Shown one piece after another: positions 16,641-26,841 of a DNA stretch of 64,000 nt. How positions within the stretch are numbered: the stretch's first letter is position 1; every line of letters starts with the position of its first letter. The translations under genes were made by a program, and so were the position numbers. The stretch comes from Pasteurella sp049670895 (GTDB lineage: Bacteria > Pseudomonadota > Gammaproteobacteria > Enterobacterales > Pasteurellaceae), in assembly GCF_049670895.1 (NCBI RefSeq), contig NZ_CP187170.1; one strand, written 5' to 3'. The notes under the pieces were generated by a model. The model did no database searches, had not been told where the DNA came from, and was given only the letters and a program-made list of their open reading frames with translations.

Positions 16641-18245
16641 TTATTTGGGGTTCACCACTTTTTCCGTTCTGATATCAATGGCAGGCTCAAGAGGGGTTTT
16701 TCGTTGTTGAATTTCTTTGCTTAAGCCGTAATCATTTTGATCAGCTTGATTGGAAAATAAATCTTGTGCAGGATTTAACTGTGGTTGCTGGATCCCAATC
16801 CAGTTCGCAATACCTTCTAAGAAATTTAAACCTGATTTAAACACGCGATAATATTTTCTTTCTGTATCGTCCGAAGAAATTTTGAACAGCGGAACCTCAT
16901 TGTGACGTTGACTCACACAATTTTGGCTGAAAAAAATGTCATTTTTATGTCCAGTGCTATGGCAAAGACCATGATCAGAAAAATAAATCATGGAAAAAGT
17001 GCGGTCATTTTTTTGAAAGTTTTGTGCTAACAGCTGATAGACGTTTTCTAATAGGCTATCGGTTTTTTTGATGGTGGAAATATAACAGTTGAGGTATTCA
17101 TATTTCTCAGGCAGTTCTCCCTCTTTGAATAGTCTTGGGAAATCCGTGAGGCGATCGCAAGCTAAAGGATGGGAACCATAAAGATGTAACACGATAAAAC
17201 GAGGACCTTGACTTTTTTCTGCCAGAATCTGTGCCAGTTTGGGTAACAGCTCAAAGTCGCTACTGTTCGTTGAATTAAAACTGCCCCCTTTTTTTAGAAA
17301 ATCAATGTGTTGACTTTTGCTAGCAAGCACGGCGATCGGCGTGTCATATTCACCGAGAAAGCCTTGGTTAGACAGCCAATACGTTTGAATGCCCGCCGCA
17401 TTAATTAAATCGATCAGGCTAAATTCATATTTAGGTTGCCATTTCTGTTTGTCGCTGAGTGTGAGCATTAAGCGTAACGAGGCAACGGTGTTGGTGCCAG
17501 CCGATGTAAACCCATCAATTAACGTGCCTTTGGCATGACTCATGAAAGGCGTATTGTCGATGGGGTAACCATAAGCATGGTGATAATCTTTACGGGCACT
17601 TTCACCAATGATAAGCACATAATCATCATAATGTGAGTGCGGTAATTGAACCTGTTTCCATTGGGTTTCTTGGCGTAACTGATTGAGCCGATCAAATTCC
17701 ACTTTGATTTCTGAACCCGATTGGTAGATAGTTTTCAGGAACATCGCTGCAGGGGAGTAATAGGCAAAGATCAAACACGCACCGATCAGGAATGTGTGAT
17801 TTTTATAAAATTGAATCTGGAATGTTTGTGTCAGCCAACGGTATAAAAACAATAAAGGCAATATGCTTAAGGTGAGTAAGTAGCTCGTGATGGGAATTTG
17901 TAAGAGAAATTCTTGGCTTTCAAGCAGATCGGTGGAGAGCACCGAAGCTAGGTATTGATAACTGGGTGCACCAAAGTTAAGCCCGACAGGCATATAAAAT
18001 AGATGGCACAGCACCAACGGAAGTAAAAGAAAATAGAAACTTTTTTTGGAGGCACTTAACAGAATAATCACCATGCCGAGACTTAAAACAGGCAAGGGTG
18101 AAAAGGTTGTCCAAAATCCTGAACCTAGCAAGAGGAAATGACTGATGAGAAGGACTAAAGCCAGTGCAAAAAGTGCGGTCCCCAAAAAAACGATTTTGTT
18201 TATTCTTTCAGCAATGTTCAACATACTTTTATTTTCCTTCAGCAT
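16641..18245 (-). CDS. Lipopolysaccharide phosphoethanolamine transferase (EptA/CptA-like)
   Basis: Inner-membrane enzyme of 534 residues. About five N-terminal transmembrane helices (residues about 15-190) precede a periplasmic sulfatase-fold domain. Metal and catalytic motifs visible are IIGESARKDYHHAYGYP, SAGTNTVASLRL (with the probable nucleophile Thr), LHLYGSHPLACDR and YFSDHGLCHSTGHKND. The family transfers phosphoethanolamine from phosphatidylethanolamine to lipid A or LPS core sugars; which acceptor is used here is not clear. The start could be at 18245 (MLKENKSML) or at the internal ATG at 18224. It is convergent with the haem receptor and carries two uptake sequences in its coding strand. 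Confidence 0.88.
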   Translation of the reverse strand: MLKENKSMLNIAERINKIVFLGTALFALALVLLISHFLLLGSGFWTTFSPLPVLSLGMVIILLSASKKSFYFLLLPLVLCHLFYMPVGLNFGAPSYQYLASVLSTDLLESQEFLLQIPITSYLLTLSILPLLFLYRWLTQTFQIQFYKNHTFLIGACLIFAYYSPAAMFLKTIYQSGSEIKVEFDRLNQLRQETQWKQVQLPHSHYDDYVLIIGESARKDYHHAYGYPIDNTPFMSHAKGTLIDGFTSAGTNTVASLRLMLTLSDKQKWQPKYEFSLIDLINAAGIQTYWLSNQGFLGEYDTPIAVLASKSQHIDFLKKGGSFNSTNSSDFELLPKLAQILAEKSQGPRFIVLHLYGSHPLACDRLTDFPRLFKEGELPEKYEYLNCYISTIKKTDSLLENVYQLLAQNFQKNDRTFSMIYFSDHGLCHSTGHKNDIFFSQNCVSQRHNEVPLFKISSDDTERKYYRVFKSGLNFLEGIANWIGIQQPQLNPAQDLFSNQADQNDYGLSKEIQQRKTPLEPAIDIRTEKVVNPK

Positions 18246-18383
18246 AAACCCATTTATTTTTTATTTTATCCGATTTTCTGGCGTAAATTCTAGATGAGAA
18301 TTCTTCACAGCTGGAACGTAATCCTTTAGAATAGATCGATTTTTTTGTAACTTACCCTATTAATTAAAAACGAGGAAAAAAAG

Positions 18384-19100
18384 ATGAGCCAACCAATCTA
18401 TAAACGAATTTTGTTGAAACTTAGCGGTGAAGCTTTACAAGGCGATGAGGGTTTTGGTATTGATCCTTCGATTTTAGATAGAATGGCGTTAGAAATTAAA
18501 GAATTAGTGGCAATGAATGTTGAGGTCGGCGTTGTCTTAGGTGGTGGAAATTTGTTCCGTGGGGCAAAATTAGCCAAAGCGGGCATGAACCGTGTTGTTG
18601 GTGACCACATGGGCATGTTAGCAACGGTGATGAATGGTTTGGCGATGCGTGATGCCTTACACCGTGCGGATGTGAATGCAAAATTAATGTCTGCCTTCCA
18701 ATTAAATGGCATTTGCGATACCTATAACTGGTCTGAAGCGATTAAAATGTTGCGTGAAAAACGCGTGGTGATTTTTTCAGCAGGTACAGGCAGTCCATTT
18801 TTTACCACAGATTCAGCAGCCTGTTTGAGAGGGATTGAAATTGAAGCGGACGTGGTTTTAAAGGCAACGAAAGTTGATGGCGTATATGATAGTGATCCAG
18901 CCAAAAATGCCAATGCCAAGTTATATAATCAGCTCACTTACGCAGAAGTGATTGATCGTGAATTACAAGTGATGGATTTGGCTGCCTTCACATTAGCTCG
19001 TGATCACAATATGCCAATCCGTGTATTTAATATGGGTAAACCAGGGGCATTACGTCGTGTCATTTTAGGTGAAGTAGAAGGTACATTAATTTGCGAATAA
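18384..19100 (+). CDS. pyrH: UMP kinase
   Basis: Phosphorylates UMP to UDP in pyrimidine nucleotide synthesis; a cytosolic hexamer of the amino-acid kinase fold. The 238 residues show the nucleotide-binding KRILLKLSGEALQG, the glycine-rich GVVLGGGNLFRG, the DHMGMLATVMN segment and the SAGTGSPFFTTDSAACLRGIE signature. AGGAAAA precedes the ATG. It is followed by frr, a pairing seen in many bacteria. Confidence 0.97.
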   Translation: MSQPIYKRILLKLSGEALQGDEGFGIDPSILDRMALEIKELVAMNVEVGVVLGGGNLFRGAKLAKAGMNRVVGDHMGMLATVMNGLAMRDALHRADVNAKLMSAFQLNGICDTYNWSEAIKMLREKRVVIFSAGTGSPFFTTDSAACLRGIEIEADVVLKATKVDGVYDSDPAKNANAKLYNQLTYAEVIDRELQVMDLAAFTLARDHNMPIRVFNMGKPGALRRVILGEVEGTLICE

Positions 19101-19190
19101 AAAAGTTGTCGTGATTTTTGTACAAAATTAGATTAAACTTAACGCCAGTGATTAACTGGTTTGATTGACTGAATTAAAGAAGGAATTTTT

Positions 19191-19748
19191 GTGATTAATG
19201 AAATTAAAAAAGATACGCAAGCACGTATGGAAAAAAGCGTAGAAACCTTTAAAAACCACATTGCTAAAGTTCGCACTGGTCGTGCACAGCCTAGTTTGCT
19301 TGATGGAATTCAAGTGGAATATTACGGCTCACCAACCCCATTACGCCAATTAGCCAATGTGGTGGCAGAAGATGCACGTACTTTAGCAGTAACTGTATTT
19401 GATCGTAGCTTAATTAGTGCGGTAGAAAAAGCGATTTTAACCTCAGATTTAGGTTTAAACCCATCCTCAGCAGGTACGACAATTCGTGTCCCACTTCCGC
19501 CATTAACAGAAGAACGTCGTCGTGATTTAATCAAAATCGTAAAAGGCGAAGCAGAACAAGGTAAAATCGCAGTACGTAATGTTCGTCGTGATGCAAATGA
19601 TCAAATCAAAGCATTATTGAAAGATAAAGAAATCAGCGAAGACGAAGAACGTAAAGCACAAGATGAAATCCAAAAAATCACAGACAGCTACGTGAAAAAA
19701 GTCGATGAAGTGTTAGCGGATAAAGAAAAAGAGTTAATGGATTTCTAA
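19191..19748 (+). CDS. frr: Ribosome recycling factor
   Basis: Splits post-termination ribosomes together with EF-G. The 185-residue length is exact for the family. It starts with GTG (read MINEIKKDTQARMEKSVETF) after AAGGAA. Signature stretches are KVRTGRAQPSLLDGIQVEYYG, PLRQLANV and RVPLPPLTEERRRDLIKIVKGEAEQGK. The charged long-helix domain forms the C-terminal half. Start-codon use of GTG is unremarkable. Confidence 0.97.
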   Translation: MINEIKKDTQARMEKSVETFKNHIAKVRTGRAQPSLLDGIQVEYYGSPTPLRQLANVVAEDARTLAVTVFDRSLISAVEKAILTSDLGLNPSSAGTTIRVPLPPLTEERRRDLIKIVKGEAEQGKIAVRNVRRDANDQIKALLKDKEISEDEERKAQDEIQKITDSYVKKVDEVLADKEKELMDF

Positions 19749-19803
19749 TTGAAATAACCCATAACAGTTCAATCCTGCCATTAAAAGAGGAGAGCGTAAA
19801 TTT

Positions 19804-20079
19804 ATGTCAAATACCCAAAAAGATAATGGATTACCTAAACGTCCTAGAGTGGCTATTTTATTAAGCATTATGATGGGCTTGGGCATAATCTATATGGCTT
19901 TTTATATGTATGAAAGTATACTTCAATGGGAAGTGACTGGTGGTACTAAGCGTTTTCATTGGGTGCTTTATATGATTTATGAAGTATTCGGTGCGGAAGG
20001 CATTTTGGTGGGATTTATATTAATGGGCTTATTCTTTTTTTATCATGCGTACCGTTTATATCGAAAGCTGAAAAGTTAA
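19804..20079 (+). CDS. Conserved two-helix membrane protein of unknown function
   Basis: A 91-residue protein with two hydrophobic segments, about residues 17-37 (VAILLSIMMGLGIIYMAFYMY) and 61-83 (FGAEGILVGFILMGLFFFYHAYR), separated by a short periplasmic-size loop. It starts after AGAGGAGAG. A homologous small protein lies between frr and dxr in Haemophilus, so the position is conserved, but I know no function. A terminator follows it directly. Confidence 0.8.
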   Translation: MSNTQKDNGLPKRPRVAILLSIMMGLGIIYMAFYMYESILQWEVTGGTKRFHWVLYMIYEVFGAEGILVGFILMGLFFFYHAYRLYRKLKS

Positions 20080-20087
20080 TCTTTATT

Positions 20088-20111
20088 TAGGGCGTCAAAC
20101 GCCCTATTTTT
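20088..20111 (+). terminator. Intrinsic terminator before dxr
   Basis: TAGGGCGT, loop CAA, ACGCCCTA, then TTTTTATAT. Confidence 0.9.
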
Positions 20112-20124
20112 ATATATCGTTAAA

Positions 20125-21321
20125 ATGAAAAAACAAAAACTAGTCATTCTTGGTTCTACTGGCTCCATTGGCACAAGCACTTTATCGGTGATTGAGCAGA
20201 ATCCAGACAAATATCATGCTTTTGCACTTGTGGGCGGACGAAATGTCGATTTGATGTTTCAACAATGTTTAAAATTCCAACCGCACTTTGCTGCGTTAGA
20301 TGATGAATGTGCCGCCAAAATCTTGGCAGAGAAATTACACGCTCATCAATGCACAACACAGGTGTTGTCAGGGCAACAGGCAATTTGTGAGTTATCTGCT
20401 CATCCACAGGCAGACATGGTGATGGCGGCAATTGTGGGGGCAGCAGGATTATTACCCACCTTATCTGCGGTAAAAGCGGGTAAGCGAGTGTTATTAGCCA
20501 ACAAAGAGGCTTTGATCACTTGTGGCGGCTTGTTTATTGATGCGGTGCGTAAGCATCATGCTCAACTCTTGCCCGTGGACAGTGAACATAACGCCATTTT
20601 TCAATCTTTACCCCCCGAAGCACAACAACAAATTGGTTTTTGTCCCCTTGCTGAATTAGGCATTAGCAAAATTGTTTTAACAGGATCAGGCGGACCATTT
20701 CGCCATACTGCGTTAGAACAGTTTGAACATATCACACCAGCACAAGCGATTGCACACCCGAATTGGTCGATGGGGAAAAAGATTTCTGTCGATTCCGCCA
20801 CCATGATGAATAAAGGTTTGGAATATATCGAAGCCCGTTGGTTATTTAATGCCAGTGCCGATGAAATGGAAGTGATTGTTCATCCGCAATCCATTATTCA
20901 TTCTATGGTACGTTATATTGATGGTTCAGTGATTGCACAAATGGGCAATCCTGATATGCGAACCCCTATTGCCGAAACCATGGCATATCCTCAACGTATT
21001 TTTGCAGGGGTTGAGCCTTTGGATTTTTATCAATTAAACGGTTTAACTTTTATTGCACCAGATTATCAACGTTATCCTTGTTTAAAATTAGCGATGGATG
21101 CCTTTCACGCAGGGCAATATGCAACGACCGCAATGAATGCGGCAAATGAAATTGCAGTGGACAGTTTTCTACATTCACAGATTAAATTCACCGATATAGC
21201 CAAGGTCAATCAGAAGGTGGTGGAAGCCATTCAACCGCAGAACATGACCTGTATTGATGACGTGTTAGCCGTGGATAAAAAAGCACGAGAATTAGCAAAA
21301 GCAATTATTTTAAGTTTTTAA
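20125..21321 (+). CDS. dxr: 1-deoxy-D-xylulose 5-phosphate reductoisomerase
   Basis: Second step of the MEP isoprenoid pathway: NADPH-dependent conversion of DXP to MEP. The 398 residues begin with the Rossmann motif LVILGSTGSIGTSTLSVI. Further signatures are LLANKEALITCGGLF, VDSEHNAIFQ, LTGSGGPFR, HPNWSMGKKISVDSATMMNKG and MGNPDMRTPIAETMAYP. It opens a run of isoprenoid, phospholipid and envelope genes. The start is 14 bases after a terminator hairpin, so its promoter must overlap the preceding gene or read-through must occur. Confidence 0.97.
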   Translation: MKKQKLVILGSTGSIGTSTLSVIEQNPDKYHAFALVGGRNVDLMFQQCLKFQPHFAALDDECAAKILAEKLHAHQCTTQVLSGQQAICELSAHPQADMVMAAIVGAAGLLPTLSAVKAGKRVLLANKEALITCGGLFIDAVRKHHAQLLPVDSEHNAIFQSLPPEAQQQIGFCPLAELGISKIVLTGSGGPFRHTALEQFEHITPAQAIAHPNWSMGKKISVDSATMMNKGLEYIEARWLFNASADEMEVIVHPQSIIHSMVRYIDGSVIAQMGNPDMRTPIAETMAYPQRIFAGVEPLDFYQLNGLTFIAPDYQRYPCLKLAMDAFHAGQYATTAMNAANEIAVDSFLHSQIKFTDIAKVNQKVVEAIQPQNMTCIDDVLAVDKKARELAKAIILSF

Positions 21322-21380
21322 CATTTGCCCTGCTATGGTATAGTGGCGGACAAAAGTGCGGTCAGAAATTTGAGACATTT

Positions 21381-22100
21381 ATGGTAGAAATCAATCCAAA
21401 TAATATTCCACAGCATGTTGCGATTATTATGGACGGAAATGGGCGTTGGGCAAAACAAAAAGGGAAAATGCGTATTTTTGGCCATAAAAACGGCATTAAA
21501 TCTGTGCGTGATACAGTGGCTTATGCTCGCAAAATGGGAATCAAAGTCCTGACTTTATATGCGTTTAGTAGCGAAAATTGGAATCGTCCAGAACAAGAAG
21601 TGAGTGCCTTAATGAACTTGTTTATGCAAGCTTTGGATTTAGAAGTGAGCAAATTGCATAAAAATAATATTCGGTTAAATATTCTTGGCGATATCACAGG
21701 ATTTAGCCCCTCGCTACAACAAAAAATTCATCGAGCTGAAACCTTAACTGAAAAAAATGATGCATTAACCTTAAATATTGCAGCAAATTATGGCGGTTAT
21801 TGGGATATTGTTCAGGCAAGCAAACAGCTGGCACAGCAAGTCAAATCAGGGCAGCTTGAGGTGGACGACATTGATGTGGAATTATTTCGTCAACATTTAG
21901 TGACTAAATCACAACCCTTAGTGGATTTATTAATTCGCACAAGTGGCGAACAACGGATTAGTAATTTTTTACTGTGGCAAGTGGCTTACGCAGAATTTTA
22001 TTTTACGGAAGTACTTTGGCCAGATTTTAATGAAAAGGAATTTGAGCAAGCAATTATTGCTTATCAACAACGCCATCGTCGTTTTGGTGGCTCAGAATAA
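21381..22100 (+). CDS. uppS: Undecaprenyl diphosphate synthase
   Basis: Cis-prenyltransferase making the C55 lipid carrier for peptidoglycan and O-antigen. The 239 residues contain HVAIIMDGNGRWAKQKGKMR with the catalytic Asp, YAFSSENWNRPEQEV, and LLIRTSGEQRISNFLLWQ with the pyrophosphate-binding arginine. An uptake sequence lies just upstream (21354-21363), between dxr and this gene. Distance and direction suggest one operon with cdsA and rseP. Confidence 0.97.
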   Translation: MVEINPNNIPQHVAIIMDGNGRWAKQKGKMRIFGHKNGIKSVRDTVAYARKMGIKVLTLYAFSSENWNRPEQEVSALMNLFMQALDLEVSKLHKNNIRLNILGDITGFSPSLQQKIHRAETLTEKNDALTLNIAANYGGYWDIVQASKQLAQQVKSGQLEVDDIDVELFRQHLVTKSQPLVDLLIRTSGEQRISNFLLWQVAYAEFYFTEVLWPDFNEKEFEQAIIAYQQRHRRFGGSE

Positions 22101-22121
22101 TAAATAAAAGAGGGTTCTATT

Positions 22122-22988
22122 TTGCTTAAAGAACGAGTGTTGTCTGCGGTTGCATTGATTGCGATAGTATTTATTGCATTATTTGGGTTTTCACCTTTCT
22201 ATTTTGCTTTAGCGGTTGCGGGCGTGGTGATGTTAGCAGTATGGGAATGGACACAGTTTGCCCATTTTAAATTAGCGTTTTGGCGTGCGGGTGTCACCGT
22301 TTTGTGTGCGGCGTTTTTCTTTTTGTGGATTTATGACCAAAGCAATTATTTATCCGCAGGACGTGTATTTGAAGGTTACACCGAACCCCTATTATTTGCT
22401 TCGGTGGTGTGGTGGTTCATCGCCCTATATTTCGTTATTGCTTATCCTAAATCAGCCTCTCTTTGGGCAAAAAATAAAGTTTCCCAATTCTTATTTGCAT
22501 TTTTCACATTGACGCCTTTTTTTCTTGGTCTATTACGTTTACGTTTAGATCATTATGTCGCCGATCCTTATCATGGTGTGATACTTTTGTGTTATGTTTT
22601 TGTGTTGGTTTGGAGTGCAGACTCAGGTGCTTATTTTGCAGGACGTCGATTTGGTCAACACAAATTAGCCCCGAAAGTCTCACCAGGTAAAACTTGGGAA
22701 GGTGTGATTGGTGGACTTATCACGGCTGGCGTGTTTGCCACGGTATTTATGTATTTTATGCAGGCTTATTTAGTGACAGATATGAGCTTGACCGCATTTG
22801 TGATTTTATCGGTTGCCACGGTGGCTGTTTCTATTTTGGGCGATTTAACGGAAAGTATGTTTAAACGTCAAAGCGGTATTAAAGACAGTAGCCATTTAAT
22901 TCCTGGGCATGGTGGTATTTTAGACCGTATTGACAGTTTAACTGCGGCAGTGCCTTTCTTTGCCTATTTTTATTTTTTTGTGTTATAG
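22122..22988 (+). CDS. cdsA: Phosphatidate cytidylyltransferase
   Basis: Makes CDP-diacylglycerol, the branch-point intermediate of phospholipid synthesis, in the inner membrane. The 288-residue protein has about eight hydrophobic segments and the C-terminal signature SPGKTWEGVIGG ... ILGDLTESMFKRQSGIKDSS ... PGHGGILDRIDSL. It appears to start with TTG (read MLKERVLSAVAL) after AGAGGG; no nearby ATG is in frame. A second CdsA-like gene sits at 34878, so the window holds two paralogues. Confidence 0.95.
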   Translation: MLKERVLSAVALIAIVFIALFGFSPFYFALAVAGVVMLAVWEWTQFAHFKLAFWRAGVTVLCAAFFFLWIYDQSNYLSAGRVFEGYTEPLLFASVVWWFIALYFVIAYPKSASLWAKNKVSQFLFAFFTLTPFFLGLLRLRLDHYVADPYHGVILLCYVFVLVWSADSGAYFAGRRFGQHKLAPKVSPGKTWEGVIGGLITAGVFATVFMYFMQAYLVTDMSLTAFVILSVATVAVSILGDLTESMFKRQSGIKDSSHLIPGHGGILDRIDSLTAAVPFFAYFYFFVL

Positions 22989-22998
22989 GAATGCGTTA

Positions 22999-24327
22999 AT
23001 GTCGTTTTTATGGTCTTTTGCCTCTTTTATTGTTGTGATTGCCGTACTGGTGGCGGTGCATGAGTATGGGCATTTTTGGGCTGCCAGAAAGTGCGGTATA
23101 AAAGTACATCGTTTTTCAATTGGATTTGGTAAAGTCATTTGGCGTCGTCAAGATAAGCAAGGCACAGAATTTGCCATTTCTGCCATTCCGTTGGGCGGTT
23201 ATGTGAAAATGTTAGATGAGCGTAATGAAGTCGTCCCTGCTGAACTTGCTTCACAAGCCTTTAATAACAAAACGGTGCTACAACGTGCATTTGTCATTGT
23301 CGCAGGGCCTATGGCAAATTTCTTATTTGCGATTTTGGCATATTTTGTTATTTATACGGTTGGCATTCCTAGTGTCAAGCCTGTCATTGAATCAGTTGTA
23401 CCGAACTCAGTGATCGCAAAAGCCAATATTTCACCAGAAACACAAATTATCGCCATTGATGGCACTCCCACCCCAGATTGGGAAACCATCAGTTTGTTGC
23501 TGACCACAAAAATGGGGAATGACCACATTGAAATGACGGTGTCGCCTTTTGGTTCGTCGATTGAGCAAAAGAAAATCTTGGATATTCGTGGTTGGCACTT
23601 TGATCCTGAAAAAGAGGGGGCAATCAGTGCGTTAGGGATTAAACCCGTTAGAACTAAAGTGCATTTAATCTTGTCTAAAGTCGAGCCAAACTCACCAGCG
23701 GATAAAGCAGGCTTAAAAGAAGGCGATAAAATTTATGCAGAAAATGACCTCATGCCATGGCAAGATTTTGTGGCATTGGTACAAAAAGGGCAGCCTTTTT
23801 CCGTTCGTATTGAACGAGAAGGGGTATTTTCTAGCGTGCATTTAACGCCAGAATTAAACAAGAAAGGCATGTGGTATGTGGGTATTCGCCCAACGGGTCA
23901 GCCTATTGCGGATAAGTATCGGACGGAATTAAAGTATGATATGCTTGAAGCCTTGCAAAAAGGGGTGGAAAAGACACTTCAGCTTTCTTGGTTAACGATT
24001 AAAGTCATTGGGAAATTATTTACAGGTCATCTTTCTTTAGATAATTTAGGTGGGCCGATTTCAATTGCAAAAGGAGCAGGTATGTCCTCTGAAATTGGCT
24101 TAATATATTACCTAGGTTTTATGGCATTAATCAGTGTGAATTTGGGCATAATGAATTTATTCCCATTGCCCGTGCTAGATGGCGGTCATTTGGTCTTTTT
24201 AGCCGCAGAAGCTGTTCGAGGAAAACCGCTTTCTGAGCGAATTCAAAACATAAGTTATCAAATCGGTGCAACGTTATTATTGGTATTAATGGGCTTTGCA
24301 TTGTTTAATGATTTCTTACGTTTATAA
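22999..24327 (+). CDS. rseP: Site-2 intramembrane zinc protease RseP
   Basis: Inner-membrane metalloprotease that cleaves anti-sigma factor RseA and remnant signal peptides. It shows the zinc motif HEYGH in the first helix, two PDZ domains in the periplasm (the second with VEPNSPADKAGLKEGDKI) and the second active-site motif NLFPLPVLDGGHLVF near the C-terminus. The ATG at 22999 (MSFLWSFASF) gives 442 residues, close to family length. An upstream ATG at 22960 would overlap cdsA and add an unlikely leader. It lies 10 bases after cdsA. Confidence 0.96.
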   Translation: MSFLWSFASFIVVIAVLVAVHEYGHFWAARKCGIKVHRFSIGFGKVIWRRQDKQGTEFAISAIPLGGYVKMLDERNEVVPAELASQAFNNKTVLQRAFVIVAGPMANFLFAILAYFVIYTVGIPSVKPVIESVVPNSVIAKANISPETQIIAIDGTPTPDWETISLLLTTKMGNDHIEMTVSPFGSSIEQKKILDIRGWHFDPEKEGAISALGIKPVRTKVHLILSKVEPNSPADKAGLKEGDKIYAENDLMPWQDFVALVQKGQPFSVRIEREGVFSSVHLTPELNKKGMWYVGIRPTGQPIADKYRTELKYDMLEALQKGVEKTLQLSWLTIKVIGKLFTGHLSLDNLGGPISIAKGAGMSSEIGLIYYLGFMALISVNLGIMNLFPLPVLDGGHLVFLAAEAVRGKPLSERIQNISYQIGATLLLVLMGFALFNDFLRL

Positions 24328-24359
24328 GTTAATTTTTTATTTACAGGATAACATTCACG

Positions 24360-26735
24360 ATGAAAAAACTTTTAATTGCGAGCTTATTATTTGGTTCAAC
24401 CAGTGCATTTGCCGCCCCTTTTGTGGTGAAAGATATCCGTGTTGATGGTGTTCAAGCTGGTTCAGAGGGAAGTGTATTAGCAGCTTTACCTGTGAGAGTT
24501 GGGCAACGTGCGACGGATAACGATATTGCTAACATAGTCAGAAAACTTTTCTTAAGTGGTCAGTATGACGATGTGAAAGCCACACGAGAAGGTGATACGT
24601 TAGTCGTCACCGTTATGCCAAAACCGATCATTGCCGATGTTGTACTTGATGGTAATAAGTCAATTCCTGATGAAGCATTAAAACAAAATTTAGATGCAAA
24701 TGGATTTAAAGTAGGTGAAGTTTTAAATCGTGCGAAATTAGAAGAGTTCCGCAAAAGTGTTCAAGAGCATTATAACAGCGTAGGACGTTATAATGCGAAA
24801 GTCGAAACGATCGTCAATCCCCTCCCTAATAACCGTGCTGAAGTCAAAATTCAAATTAATGAAGATGATGTGGCATTATTCAAAGAACTGACGTTTGAAG
24901 GCAATAAGGCATTTAGTAGCAGTAAACTGGAAGACCAAATGGAACTTCAAACAGACGCTTGGTGGAAATTATTTGGTAATAAGTTTGATCAGACACAGCT
25001 AAACAAAGATTTAGAAACCATTCGTAGCTATTATTTAGATCGTGGTTATGCGAAATTCCAAGTAGTCGATACCGATGTTCAGTTAAATGAAGATAAAACA
25101 GAAGCCCGTTTAAAAATCATTTTAAATGAAGGTGATTTATATACCGTGAAAAGTGCCAGAATCATCGGTGATGTGGGTGGCATGTCAGAAGAATTACAAC
25201 CCCTTTTAAAACAAATTCGTGTGGGTGAAGCATTCCGCCGTTCCGATGTTGCCGATGTGGAAGAGAGCATTAAAGCCAAATTAGGTGAACGTGGTTATGC
25301 CACTGCAACAGTCAATATTCATCCAGATTTTGATGATGAGAAAAAAGAAATTGCGTTAAGTTTTATTGTTGAAGCAGGCAAAACTTACACCGTTCGTCAA
25401 ATTCGTTTTGAAGGCAATACCGTAAGTGCAGATAGCACATTACGCCAAGAAATGCGTCAGCAAGAAGGGGCGTGGTTGTCTTCTCAATTGGTTGAACTTG
25501 GTAAATTACGTTTAGATCGTACAGGTTTCTTTGAAAGCGTAGAAAGCCGTACAGAAACTGTGCCAGGTTCAGATCAAGTTGATGTGATCTATAAAGTGAA
25601 AGAACGTAATACGGGAAGCATTAATTTTGGTGTCGGTTATGGTACAGAAAGTGGTTTAAGCTACCAAGCAAGCATTAAGCAAGATAACTTCTTAGGTATG
25701 GGGTCATCAATTAGTTTAGCGGGTTCTCGCAATGACTATGGTACCACCATTAATCTTGGTTATACTGAACCCTACTTTACTAAAGATGGCGTGAGCTTAG
25801 GTGGAAACGTGTTCTTCGAAGAATATGATAGCTCGAAAAGTAGCACGGCAGCCTCTTATGGACGTACCACTTATGGTGGTAACTTAACCTTAGGTTTCCC
25901 AGTGAACGAAAACAACTCTTATTATTTAGGCTTAGGTTACACCTTTAATAAATTGAAGAATGTTTCACCAGAATATAACCGTGATTTATACCGTCAATCT
26001 ATGAATTATGGGGATTCTTGGACATTCAAATCTCATGATTTTGATTTATCATTTGGTTGGAACTATAACAGCTTGAACCGTGGTTATTTCCCAACGAAAG
26101 GGATGAGAGCGAATTTAGGTGGTCGTGTCACGATTCCAGGTTCTGACAACAAATACTATAAACTCAATGCGGATGTACAGGGTTTCTATCCGTTAGATCG
26201 TGATCACAGCTGGGTGATGTCAGCACGAGTGGGGGCATCCTTTGCTGATGGCTTAAGTGGTAAACGTTTACCTTTCTATCAAACCTATACCGCAGGGGGC
26301 ATTGGTAGCTTACGTGGATTTGCCTATGGGGCGATTGGACCAAAAGCGATTTATTCTCATCGTTCTTGCCCAAATACATTCTGTGCACCAAGTGAGGATA
26401 TCGTCGGGGGAAATGCTATGGCAACAGCAAGTGCAGAGTTAATTGTGCCAACCCCGTTTGTGGCGGATAAAAACCAAAATTCAGTGAGAACTTCGTTATT
26501 TGTTGATGCCGCCAGTGTGTGGAATACACGTTGGAAAGCACAAGATAAGGCAAAATTTGCACATTTAAATTTACCTGATTATAGTGATCCAAGCCGTGTG
26601 CGTGCTTCTGCTGGTGTTGCATTACAATGGCAATCTCCAATTGGGCCATTAGTGTTCTCTTATGCAAAACCACTTAAGAAATACCAAGGTGATGAAATTG
26701 AGCAATTCCAATTTAGTATTGGTGGAAGTTTCTAA
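24360..26735 (+). CDS. bamA: Outer membrane protein assembly factor BamA
   Basis: Core Omp85 protein that folds and inserts outer-membrane proteins. The 791 residues begin with a signal peptide (MKKLLIASLLFGSTSAFA, cleaved before APF). Five POTRA domains follow (first VVKDIRVDGVQAGSEGSVLAAL), then the 16-strand barrel from about residue 420 (NFGVGYGTESGLSYQASI). The barrel contains GGIGSLRGFAYGAIGP, the lid-lock RGF motif, and ends in the aromatic FQFSIGGSF. AGGATAACATTCACG precedes the ATG. It is followed by skp, the usual order. Confidence 0.98.
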   Translation: MKKLLIASLLFGSTSAFAAPFVVKDIRVDGVQAGSEGSVLAALPVRVGQRATDNDIANIVRKLFLSGQYDDVKATREGDTLVVTVMPKPIIADVVLDGNKSIPDEALKQNLDANGFKVGEVLNRAKLEEFRKSVQEHYNSVGRYNAKVETIVNPLPNNRAEVKIQINEDDVALFKELTFEGNKAFSSSKLEDQMELQTDAWWKLFGNKFDQTQLNKDLETIRSYYLDRGYAKFQVVDTDVQLNEDKTEARLKIILNEGDLYTVKSARIIGDVGGMSEELQPLLKQIRVGEAFRRSDVADVEESIKAKLGERGYATATVNIHPDFDDEKKEIALSFIVEAGKTYTVRQIRFEGNTVSADSTLRQEMRQQEGAWLSSQLVELGKLRLDRTGFFESVESRTETVPGSDQVDVIYKVKERNTGSINFGVGYGTESGLSYQASIKQDNFLGMGSSISLAGSRNDYGTTINLGYTEPYFTKDGVSLGGNVFFEEYDSSKSSTAASYGRTTYGGNLTLGFPVNENNSYYLGLGYTFNKLKNVSPEYNRDLYRQSMNYGDSWTFKSHDFDLSFGWNYNSLNRGYFPTKGMRANLGGRVTIPGSDNKYYKLNADVQGFYPLDRDHSWVMSARVGASFADGLSGKRLPFYQTYTAGGIGSLRGFAYGAIGPKAIYSHRSCPNTFCAPSEDIVGGNAMATASAELIVPTPFVADKNQNSVRTSLFVDAASVWNTRWKAQDKAKFAHLNLPDYSDPSRVRASAGVALQWQSPIGPLVFSYAKPLKKYQGDEIEQFQFSIGGSF

Positions 26736-26841
26736 GTTAGACAGGAACTTATTGTAAAATAGTAAGTCTAATTATAACGTCTGTGCTACATTGGTGTGGC
26801 ACAGAAAAGATTAATTCATTTCACATAGGAAAAACAATCCA